From Metridium senile (taxonomy: Eukaryota; Cnidaria; Anthozoa; Actiniaria; Metridiidae), in the NCBI GenBank assembly GCA_949775045.1, contig OX459098.1, positions 661,001-725,000 of the forward strand: DNA of 64,000 nucleotides, given 5' to 3'. Below the pieces are notes generated by a model. The model ran no database searches. It was not told the origin of the DNA and saw nothing but the letters and a program-made list of their open reading frames with translations. Position 1 is the stretch's first letter. Every line of letters begins with the position of its first letter. Made by a program: the position numbers and the translations under genes. Shown piece by piece: positions 13,006-25,000 of the stretch.

Positions 13006-16000
13006 TTTCTCATTAAAGGTACACTTCTTCCAATGTTTCTTTCAGACCGCGTAACAATCACATCCCGTGGACTGGACGCGAGGTCCCTCAGGTCCTTTTT
13101 CTTGACGTTCTTCCCAGCCCCTATCACTACTCGATGTACCCCGTATCGCTGTAATTCAATGATCTCTGTTTTGATGAGGTTTGTTTCGTACGAGTTTGTT
13201 GTGTCCCAGCCTCCAGTGATGAGCACCACAATCCGTGTCACGCCCTCGCGAAATATACCCTTCTTGGTGAACAGACCGAGACGAGTGAACTTTAACGCCT
13301 GCAAAACAATTCACACTGGCTTTATTACCGATATATTATTACATAATATATCGAACAAAATATAGTAGAGTATAGACGTACTAAATCCGTGAAACAAATA
13401 TTACTAATTACTGCTAAAAAGTGTTAATGAGAAAATAGAGAACAAAGGAATTAGCATAATTTAGCACCTATTTTGTACTATTTTTGTCTCATGGACTAAG
13501 TGCGTTTACTCTAATAATAAGAAAATAATAATAATAATAATAGAGGGATGTGGTTTTCAATCATAAACCCGTGGAACAAAGTGCATGTATTAGTTAAAGT
13601 GTAATAATCAAATAACAACAAAAGAACACCATGGAATTAGAGTTATACACTAAGGGCCCGGGCAAAGGGTTTCAACATTTGCTTCAACATTCGTTCATTT
13701 GTGTTGAATGGCAATGTTTGAAAGCTTTTAAACTCTTTCAACATTGTTGAAACGTGTTGAATCGATGTTGTATTGATGTTGAAAGAGTTTTTTAAAAAAC
13801 GTTTAAACATTGCCATTCAACAAAATCGAACGGATGTTGAAGCAAATGTTGACACCGTTTGCCCGTACTCCACATCATATAAAATACAGCCAATTAGAAT
13901 GCTTCAAAACCATTCTATATTCGGCGATATTCAACTGCCCCTTCCCATGAGACATTACGGGCTCTTTTCGTTTTATATGATGTCGGATAAAATAGTTATA
14001 CAATGTTTTCTCGTGACATACCGTGAATATCCCACTCGTCACTTGTATTTTCTTTGCATACACACTCGCCTAAAGGTATTCCACGGTATGCCACTTGAAA
14101 CTATTGCATAGACCCTTTTAGACCCCGTCTACACGGATCCGGATACTTTTGAAACCGCATACTTTTTGATGCGAATCGGCCTATCGTTCACACGAATCCA
14201 GTGAATCCGGTCACCGAAACCGCATACTTTTGAATAGGAAACGATCAACAGGATTCGTGTGGACGCAAATATTTCTATGCGGTTTCAGCCGGATCGTGTA
14301 GAAGAGGCCCAAGTCCCTAAGTGTTGTGTTTTCCGCGCTTGACGTCAAATTTATTCTTTTCAATTCCTTTCATATTATACAAATTTCAAAAAGAATAAAT
14401 TTGACGTCAAGCGCGGAAAACACAACACTTTGGGACTTATTAGAAGGGTCTATAACTAGTATTTATTGTTGCACGCTGATAGTTAGGAACGCAGTTGCTC
14501 GAGACGAATTGCGAAGTTCATATTTACCTTGTGTAGTTTTGGTGCTCCACTAGTGTAGATGACTTTATCAATCCCTTCCCTTATTTGGCCAAGTGTTGTG
14601 TACGTATTGAAATCAAAGTGACCAGTCGGTATGTTGGCGTATGTTACCATGGAAACCTTAGTCTCTCCGTACTTAAAAGGAAAGAGGCGTACTGTTTGCC
14701 AGATGAACTTCTTGATTCGTTTAAAGCCGTGCTCTGAGATACGGCCTGAGCGGTCGACGATGAACGTTAGATCTGTATATCCTAGACATCCTGCAAATAG
14801 ACGAAAGGGTTCGAGATATTTAATATGAAGTATCTTATATATGTTATACATCATTTTATCATCTCCAGCATCGTTACTATGATAATTGTCATCATCATCA
14901 TAATACCACCATAATCACCATCACTATCATCTTCATGAACATCATAGTAATGATCATTATCATTATCACCATCAACGTCGTCATCATCATCATCGTCATC
15001 ATTACTCCATCATCATCATCACCATCACCATCACCATCGTCATCGTCATACTCAATATGAACATTATTATGAACACTACCACCCCAAACACCACCATCAT
15101 CATCATCGTCATCATCGTCATCATCACCATCATCACCGCAATCATCATCATCATCGTCATCATCATCATTACTCCATCATCATCATCACCATCACCAACG
15201 TCATCACCATCGTCCTCATCATCATCATCATTATTTTACCTACTTCTTATTTTACATATGAATGGTAGATTCATCATACAGTCCTCTGGCGCCCATTGTC
15301 CCCAGTCTCTCTCTCCACTCGTAGCAGCCACGCAATCACCACGCCGTTCTCGTACAGACAATGATGTATTATCTTTCCATCTTGTGAAGTTGAACGGCTG
15401 TGATGGCTTTGACCATGAGAAATTACCAACAAGTCGCCCATAGTTGTTGGCTCCAATCCAGACCTGGGACGGAAAACATGTTAATTGAATGAATAAATGT
15501 AGAACTAATGAGCGAATGAACGAATGAACGAACGATGAATGAATGAATAGATGAATAAATATATGAACTAATGAATGAACCAACAAACGAATGATTTAAA
15601 GAAAACCTAATCTTTCCTATTTGTATAATGCTGTTGGTGATTGTCGGAATTAGTATAAATACCCAAGTGATTATAGAAAATCAAAGACAAAATGAAGGTA
15701 AATATTTGAATGAGACAAAATCTTACGTACGTCAAAATGTTGATGCAAGTCCCTGCAAGTCCCTGCAAGTTCTGACTTGCGTTCGCTTGCAAGTTGCCGG
15801 TCACATGGAAGATGCAAGTTGACGCAAGTTCGAGTTGATCTTGTATTTAATCCCAGTCCCAAACCGCGCGTAAATTGCAATTTGCACGAATATGATTGGC
15901 TCGTATGGTTATATGACTTATGAAAACACTTATGTCAACTTGCTTTTGGTGGTCAAACGATCAAAACACTTCTTGCATCGACTTGCACTTGAATTTGAAC

Positions 16001-19000
16001 CAGATCAAACTCGATGCAAGTCGATGCAAGTCGACCGTGCAAGTTGGTGGTCAAACCACAAATCTTACACGGACTTGCAGGGACGTGCAGGGACTTGCAG
16101 GGACTTGAATCTACGTTAGACCGGCTGGGGCTTAATAATCGTACCTTTTTAAATCCAATATAGCGATGCAAGCGAGTCATAACACTAGTGATATAGTAGT
16201 TCTCGTTCTGGTCTGTAATGGTGAGGAGATTTCCAGTTTCACCTTCCTCACAGTAAAGCTTGGCTTCGGGCCATGACAGGCTGTCAGACGGTAAAGGAAA
16301 GAACTTGTAGCGATGGATGGGTGTCTCGAACTCTGAAAGAAAAGACATTTTTGATTAATTTGTCGACGATTCGTTGAAACCATGTCTTGCCGAAGCCATT
16401 CAATCAGTCTGTCAGTCAGTATGCCAGCCAGTCAGTCATTAATTCAGCCATGCCCAGTTGTGGTCTGTCAGTCAGCCAGTCATGATCAACTAGAGTAAGA
16501 TAAACAATCAGTCAATTAGCCAGCCAGCCATGCGGAATCGGACATACAGTCAGTCAGTAACGAACTTTGTAAGGGACTTCGCATCCTATTGTCGTATTCT
16601 CCGTGGACTTTGTAACCACGTCCAGAATCATTATAAATAAATAAATAAGGCAGTAGTTAATCAGTCAGTCAGGCTTCTACTAATCAATTAATAGACCATT
16701 TTACCGTGTTCATCCACAACCTCAGCCTCGATAGGGTGTAATATATTCATAGAATTCGACTACGACCCTAGGAATTTCCAAGTGTTTCAATTGTTTGAAA
16801 AGATGTACATTCCTTTAATTATGGCAAACTATAGTAAAAATCTGAAGAACATATTATACGCCAACGAGGTCGAGGTTGATCAAGAACTCTGAAGAGAACT
16901 ATTAAGGTGGCCCGGTAGTATTGACTTTGCAGGATAAACATAATTTTGTAACGCATTATTTTGCATCTAAACTTTGTCTGATTTCTACGAAATTTACACA
17001 TATAGATCTCAAAACTTTGAAGTTTGAGCTAGTCATATTTTAAGTGCGATTTGTAGAAACTATAAAGAGAAATAATGTTTTTTTTAAAAGCACACGCTTT
17101 ACTTAAATTGTCAATAAAGCAAAACTTAGAAGATGAATTTATTTCTTTTTTTGAGAGAATATTATTTGGTTATATGGAAACATATTGTAGCAGTTTTATT
17201 CAAATATTGACCTTGGAAGTTTTTTTACAAACGTTTTTAAATTTTTGCGCGCAAAATTAATATAAAAATTCCATTGCTCAAATCTCAATAAGAATTAAAA
17301 CATAGTTACAAATTTACCCGTAGAAAGAAAGACCAATACCTCTTGTAACTTCTAATCACAAAATAGCGACTTTGAAGCCAACATTGCTAGCTCTGATTTC
17401 TTGAAGAGCTTGTCGACATATTGTTGTTCACTGCGTAGTGAGCATTTCGAAAATATATCTACTCTATTTCTACAATTGTTGACCTTGAGTTTTCTATATA
17501 GCGTAGATACATGCTTAAGAGTCATAACTGTGAAATGTGGTCTTCTGTGCTGTTCTAAAAATGACAAAATTAGCGGCCAACGTACAGCAACCACGTTGCG
17601 CGTTCATTATACCTCGTTTGACTTCCAAGGAAAACCCTTCGCGTTATGTTTATTTACATCAACTTCACAACCTCATAATCCGTGAACACCGGTTCTGCAC
17701 GAAGAATGTCTTTTTATGCAAATACAGAGACAATTCAGGCGTAAACACTGCGTCTTTTTTCTATTTCTATTCGCAAAAAAGACATTCCTCGTGCAGAATC
17801 GGTGTTCACGGATTATGAGGTTGTGAAGTTGATGTAAATAAACATAACGCGAAGGGTTTTCCTTGGAAGTCAAACGAGGTATAATGAACGCGCAACGTGG
17901 TTGCTGTACGTTGGCCGCTAATTTTGTCATTTTTAGAACAGCACAGAAGACCACATTTCACAGTTATGACTCTTAAGCATGTATCTACGCTATATAGAAA
18001 ACTCAAGGTCAACAATTGAAGAAATAGAGTAGATATATTTTCGAAATGCTCACTACGCAGTGAACAACAATATGTCGACAAGCTCTTTAAGAAATCAGAG
18101 CTAGCAATGTTGGCTTCAAAGTCGCTATTTTGTGATTAGAAGTTACAAGAGGTATTGGTCTTTCTTTCTACGGGTAAATTTGTAACTATGTTTTAATTCT
18201 TATTGAGATTTGAGCAATGGAATTTTTATATTAATTTTGCGCGCAAAAATTTAAAAACGTTTGTTAAAATACTTCCAAGGTCAATATTTGAATAAAACTG
18301 CTACAATATGTTTCTATACAACCAAATAATATTCTCTCAAAAAAAGAAATAAATTCATCTTCTAAGTTTTGATTTATTGACAATTTAAGTAAAGCGTGTG
18401 CTTTTAAAAAAAACATTATTTCTCTTTATAGTTTCCAAAAATCGCACTTAAAATATAACTAGCTCAAACTTCAAAGTTTTGAGATCTATATGTGTAAATT
18501 TCGTAGAAATCGGACAAAGTTTAGATGCAAAATAATGCGTTACAAAATTATGTTTATCCTGCAAAGTCAATACTACCGGGCCACCTTAACTACTTACCAT
18601 AACCGGCCCGTTCATAATCACTCAGACGAGTTGGGATACCTGTAGACGAAAAACTTCACTATTAAAAACAATTGTCCCATTCAATAGGCCATAGTTAAGA
18701 TGAAAATGAATGTTTTTGAAATAGGTATACACCTATTTCAAAAAGGTTGTCCAAGGCGATAGGTCATTCCAAGAAGAAAAGAAATTATAGGCATACACCT
18801 ATTTCAAAAAGGTTGTCCAAGGTGATAGGTCATTCCAAGAAGGAAAGGAATTATAGGCATACACCTATTTCAAAAAGGTTGTCCAAGGTGATAGGTCATT
18901 CCAAGAAGGAAAGGAATTCTAGGCATACACACATATATATACAAAAAGGTTGTCCAAGACGATATGTCATTCCAAGATGGAATTGAATGTTTTTGAAATA

Positions 19001-22000
19001 GGCATACACCTGTTTTAGAAAGGTTGTTCAAGGCGATAGGTCATTCCAAGAATGGAAGGAATTATAAGCATGCATGTACATCTATTTCAAAAAGGTTATA
19101 AAAGGCAATAGATCATTCCAAGATGGGAGAAAAATTTCGTATTTTGTACTAACCTATGCCCTTGCATATATATCCATTAGCCATATAACAATCGTCATCA
19201 CCCCAGGCCATGTTGTTATTATCGTCTGTAGTCATATAGAGACAATGATAGTATGGTAGTCTGTGGTTTCTATTCGGTTCGTTGGGTAACCATGGAACAT
19301 CTTTATACTTGAACGGTGTACCATCAATGTATTCGTAGATAAGACTTATCCGTTTATCAATAGCACCAAGCCACATCCTAAAACAGTAAAAAATACAGAA
19401 ACACATTTTAAACATCTTGAAACGAAAGGTTCGGCGGGATCAGTGCGGGATATGAAGATTTTTGGACTGCGGGTTTTGGATGTCAGCCAATCAGTACTCA
19501 AAGTAAAATCCGATGAAATTAGTTGTTTTCTAATCGACATTCAACTAAACAAAGAGAAGAGACTTGTACTACGTTCATAGCTCATATATACACTTATTTC
19601 AAAAATCGTTGTCGCACCTGAAGAGTACCACTACAACAGCTTACAATGATAAATAAAAGCATAGTCCGAACGCCGCACCCCATATGTGCCGAATCTAATG
19701 CAAATGAGCAAAAACTATTGTTTGAATTCATTAACATAAGATTCGACACATGTGAGATGTCTAAACTAGACCTAACAAATGATTTGATGCAAACAAATGA
19801 CAAATTACCCTTGATATATATCCCTTGCTACCTTTTAAAAGAGTGTTGACTGTATAGCTTCAGCTGCGAAAATGTAATAGGTGCATAGAACAGATTTCGT
19901 GTGACTGTGAAATGCGGTGCCGTGTGCGCGTCTTGTCGCGACCGTGATGTTTGTAAACAATATTGACATGCCTTGACCGCGTTCGTGCCGTGAGCTTTTT
20001 ATAGTCACACGGAATCTGCCTTAATGACTCGGACAGGTTTTGCTGTGATGACCATCCTCGTGTTTTCCTCCTCCCTGAGCAAAAACAGACGGTGAAAAGA
20101 CACATACTTACTTTCCCATATCTTTAATCCTGTAGTTGATATATTTCAGTTTCTTCCCCACCCATTTCATCTCGTCCAAGTCGGCGATAGTCAAAAGACT
20201 TGCGTCTTCTTGTTCTCGACATATCTCTTTGGCTTCCTGGAAAGTACGATTATCGTAGCGTTGTGGTACGAACTTGTAGTACATATCTCCACGCTCGAAC
20301 ACTGAAACAAAACACGGTGGTAACTAGTGGTTAAACTACTGTATAAACCTGGTTCACACTAGCAACATAAGTATAAGCATAAGCATAAGCAGCATACGCA
20401 GACTCAGTTGGGCTTTGCTCATTAGTCGCACTTTCTCTCACACCTATTTGAGAAATACTTCACTGCGTATGTTACTTATGTTTATGCTTTTAAGCCTTAA
20501 AAGGACCGGGCAAACGTTTTCAACATCCGTTCGATTTTGTTGAAGCCGTTTTACCACTCTTTTCAACATTGTTCAAACGTGTTAAATCGATGTTTAGTTG
20601 ATTTTGAAAGAGTTTTAAGGCCCGCGGTGCAAAAGGAACATTGCCATTCAACAAAATCGAACGGATGTTGAAGCAAATGTGGAAGCCGTTTGCCCGGGCC
20701 TTAACTTCAACCCTAACCCTAAAGCCTGGTTCACACGGCGTCATAATCATAACCACGTTTACGACTAAGATTGTACGGTTCACACGTGCGACATAACGTC
20801 ATAATCATAGTAATAATCATAAGAAAATGGAAACTTCTCCATTTCTTATGACTGTGCTTATGATTATGACTATGATTATGATGCTGTGTGAACCAGGCTT
20901 AAGCCGTTTGCCCGGGCCCTGTATGTCGCTAGTGTGAACCAAGCTGTACTGGTTCGTTTTTTGTAAGGAATTAATTGGAGTACAATTGTACGATAACTAG
21001 CCAATGATATAAGTTGGACCAAAACTTGGCCTCGTTTAAAGGCGGAGTTCTAATATACTGTATTTACTCCAATAGACGCCGCGGCGTTTATTTAATAGCT
21101 GTTATTACAGTTATATGCAAATGATTTTGAACAATGGGTTGAAGTTGAGGCTTTCGGGCGAAAACAATAGGTTTGCCCGAAAGCCTCGATTTGAATCCAT
21201 TGTTTGAAATCATTTGCATATAACTGTAATAACAGCTATTTCTCGTGATCCAGCTGCGGCGTTTATTCGAGGGCGGCGTTTATTCATAAATCACCTTATT
21301 CAACAAGATTTTTAAATAGCAAAATACCGTATATCAATGTCAATGTCAGCCTCTGATGTAACTATTCCAGTAATGTAAATGTTGATATATTCATAGCGGC
21401 TTAAGAATTGGTTGAATTGTGAACACTGAATAGTGCATTCCTAATATGCCATGCGCTGTTGGCCTTGGAAACTTAACAAAATATACAGATAACTAATAAT
21501 AACATACACCTACTTGCAGTAAGGTTGTCATACAAAAATATACATTTGTTATAAAGAAAATAGAACATTTGTGATTCAGTAGTACGATAGGAATTGATAA
21601 AAAGACAAAAGTAGATCCCCGGGGGGTGTACTCCCTTTGTCGAAGTGGTAGGGGTGATCGGCGTACCTTTTAGGGTTAAAAATATTTCCTGTACGTACCT
21701 TTTAGGGTCCTGGCTCAAAAATCACTTACATAACATGATTCCGTACCTGTAAGGGTCATTTTTACTCTGCTTTGTTGCTAAAAGTAAGCTTGGCTGGCAA
21801 GAACATCGCACAGCCGTACCTTTTAGGGGTTGAAATCAACAAGGCTTTAACAGTTATTTTTGTCTGTGCGTACCTTTTAGGGGTCGTTTCCAAAACCTCC
21901 GCCGATCACCCCTACCACTTAGACAAAGGGAGAACCCCCCCGGGAGTAGATGACTCAAGCTGAACTCTCTCTTTTGTCTTTTAATTAATTCCTTTCGCAC

Positions 22001-25000
22001 TAAATCACAAATGTTCTATTTTCTTGTGACAAATGTTCTATTTTGTATGACAACCTTATTGCAAGTAGGTGTACACCTATTTCAAGAAAACCTAGAATAC
22101 TGAATACTGCATTCCAAAACCGAAGGGTATTGTGGGTCTTATTAATTTGAAATAAATGTGCATCGATATTTACTCTCCATAACTAGCTCGTATATTGTTT
22201 TGAATGGAATGCATTAGAGTGGTTTTCATTAACCCGTGAAACAAAGTGTATTAGCTAAAGTGTAATAGATCGTAATAGTCATGTAAAGACATTAAAATAC
22301 AAAACAACCAAAGTGTAATAGTGTGTAATACGCTAAAGTGTGTTTCACGGGTTAATGAAAACCACTCTAAGAATACAAAATGTTATTAAGTATATTTCAC
22401 TTTAAACAATATAATTACATGACCCAGAATGAATGTTGGTCTTGGAATGTACTATTCAGTATGTGGTATTCAGTATGCACTATTCAGTATGTACTATTCA
22501 GTATGCGGTATTCAGAATGTACTATTCAGTATGTGGTATTCAGTATGCACTATTCAGTATGTACTATTCAGAATGTACTATTCAGTATGTGGTATTCAGT
22601 ATGCACTATTCAGTATGCACTATTCAGTATGTACTATTCAGTATGCGGTATTCAGAATGTACTATTCAGTATGTGGTATTCAGTATGCACTATTCAGTAT
22701 GCACTATTCAGTATGTGGTATTCAGTATGCACTATTCAGTATGTACTATTCAGTATGCGGTATTCAGAATGTACTATTCAGTATGTGGTATTCAGTATGC
22801 ACTATTCAGAATGCACTATTCAGTATGCGGTATTTAGTATGCGGTATTCAGTATGTACTATTTAGTATGCGGTATTCAGTATTTTACGTTGTTTGAAATA
22901 GCTGTATACAACCATCCTCGGGAACCCAGGGGTTATATATCATGAGCGGCCGATCTGTATGCGATATAAAACAGCGAGTCAAGACAAGCCACTGTATATC
23001 TCATACAGATTTGATGCGAATATTGTATAGTACGGAAAATGTATGGCCATGCATTTCGTCGGAACCTAAATAACTGGCCGCAATAACGGGGTGGCCGTAT
23101 TAAGCGGGTGGCCGTAAGGCGGGGTTCCACTGCATGTAAAAACAATGTTTATCTCAATCCGTTACATAACCAATCACAGTGTTGGCGGTTGCTAGACATG
23201 CCCAGCAGTCGTAGCCCCGTGTAGTCTATTTATCACTGTAAGACATAGCCTCCTTAGCCTGAAGGCAGGACAGAAATAAAACAAATAAACATTGTAGGGC
23301 TCTGGCATGTTTTCCCCTCTAGAACTAACTCCAAGCCTCCCTCTCTATTCTGGAGAGGGGAATATCATAAAACTTCGCAACTACGGTTATATTCTCCCGA
23401 CTCGTAAGATATAAGTTCTGTAGTACTCCAGTTTCATGTTATTTAGCACCGCTGTACTATTTGACAAAAGGCACATTTGCACAGGGATAACGATAGCCTC
23501 AGTTTAGAGTAAATTCAAACTATGATGTGTTTTCTATTTCTATGTGTTGTCCAGCGATTACATATTTCCGTGCATTGCTTGTTGACAACTAAATGAGGCT
23601 TAGCATGCGCAAATAGTATAGATTTGTCAAATAGTACAGCGATGATAGATAACATAAAACTGGAGCATTTTCCATAAAGTACTAATGTTTATAATAATGT
23701 TTTTGTCCTTATATCTTCACATCAGCCGGTCTAGCCAAACACGTAGCCCAACGTGGCCTAACATCAGAACTAACCCAGACGTTTTATAAGTCAGTTTATA
23801 TCAGATTCTATACGTCAAGCGTTTGATAACTGGGGCGTGGTCGTGTCAATTTAAAACATGATATCCATTAATTGCATGGTAATATCATGGTATTTCTTTG
23901 CCTCGACAAGCCTCAACTAAAATCTAATATAAATGGAAACTAGCGAGTAAACTAGTATAGGCTGCGTCGGTGTTTGATATAAACGATAGGTAATAGAATG
24001 AAATTTGCAACACCGTAAAAAATGGAAATAGAAACTAGCGAGTAAACTAGTATAAGCTGCGTCGGTTTTTGATTTAAATCATAGGTAATAGAATGAAATT
24101 TGTAACACCGTAAAAAATAGAAATGGAAACTAGCGAGTAAACTAGTATAGGCTGCGTCGGTGTTTGATATAAACGATAGGTAATAGAATGAAATTTGCAA
24201 CACCGTAAAAAAATGTTGACTTAACTTTACTTAAATGGAAACTAGCGATTAAACTAGTATAGGCTGCGTCGGTATTTCAAATAAACGATAGGTAATATAA
24301 TGAAATTTGCAACACCTTAAAAAATGTTGACTTAACTTAACTGACGTTTCGAGCTTTAGCCCTTCGTCGGAGTAAAAACACCAACTAGAATCTAATATTG
24401 ATCTATTCTTGTAAATAGCGCTATATAAATAAATAAAATTATCAATATAGTTCCGTGTTGACTCGAGTTTTCGTGATGATGTGTTTTTTTATACAGGTCT
24501 AACATCAATATTATTAGCAATGACTTGATATTGGCTAGACAATACAAATAGCAATGACAACAAAATATTTATTACCACGCAAAGCTGTTTACTTGCTCCA
24601 AGTTTTGCTTCGACAGTACAAATGTTAAGCTCAAATTTAAGTCTGATTATCTCAAAATATTTCATGGCATTTCCACTTCAGTGACAGTTATGGTACAGAT
24701 ATTGAGGATTTCTGTACGAAACGTCAATAGGCAGGACTCTTGTTGTATATATGTGTATATTTTTCTACTATTGTTTTGTTGAAACGAAACATTTTTACTC
24801 CATACATAGTTTGCTTTTTAAAAAGATCAACACAGTCTACACTAGTTTAATAAAAACTGACGCAATGCACACTAGTTTAACTGTCTACTACTTATCGTAC
24901 AATTTTACTCCAATTGTTTCCTTAGAAACACCGACGCAGTCCACACTAGTTTAACCGCTAGTTATCGTACATTTTTACTCCAATTGTTTCCTTAGAAACA

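Noticed and set aside
13033..13365. Plus-strand 110-residue frame
   Set aside because: Antisense shadow of the second vWA exon.
17401..18081. Open frames of about 90 residues on both arms of the palindrome
   Set aside because: They are the same frame read from two inverted copies, with no recognised domain.
22380..22896. Three overlapping long plus-strand open frames with a 14-residue repeat
   Set aside because: They are the same 14-bp minisatellite read in three frames; no protein family and no splice context.
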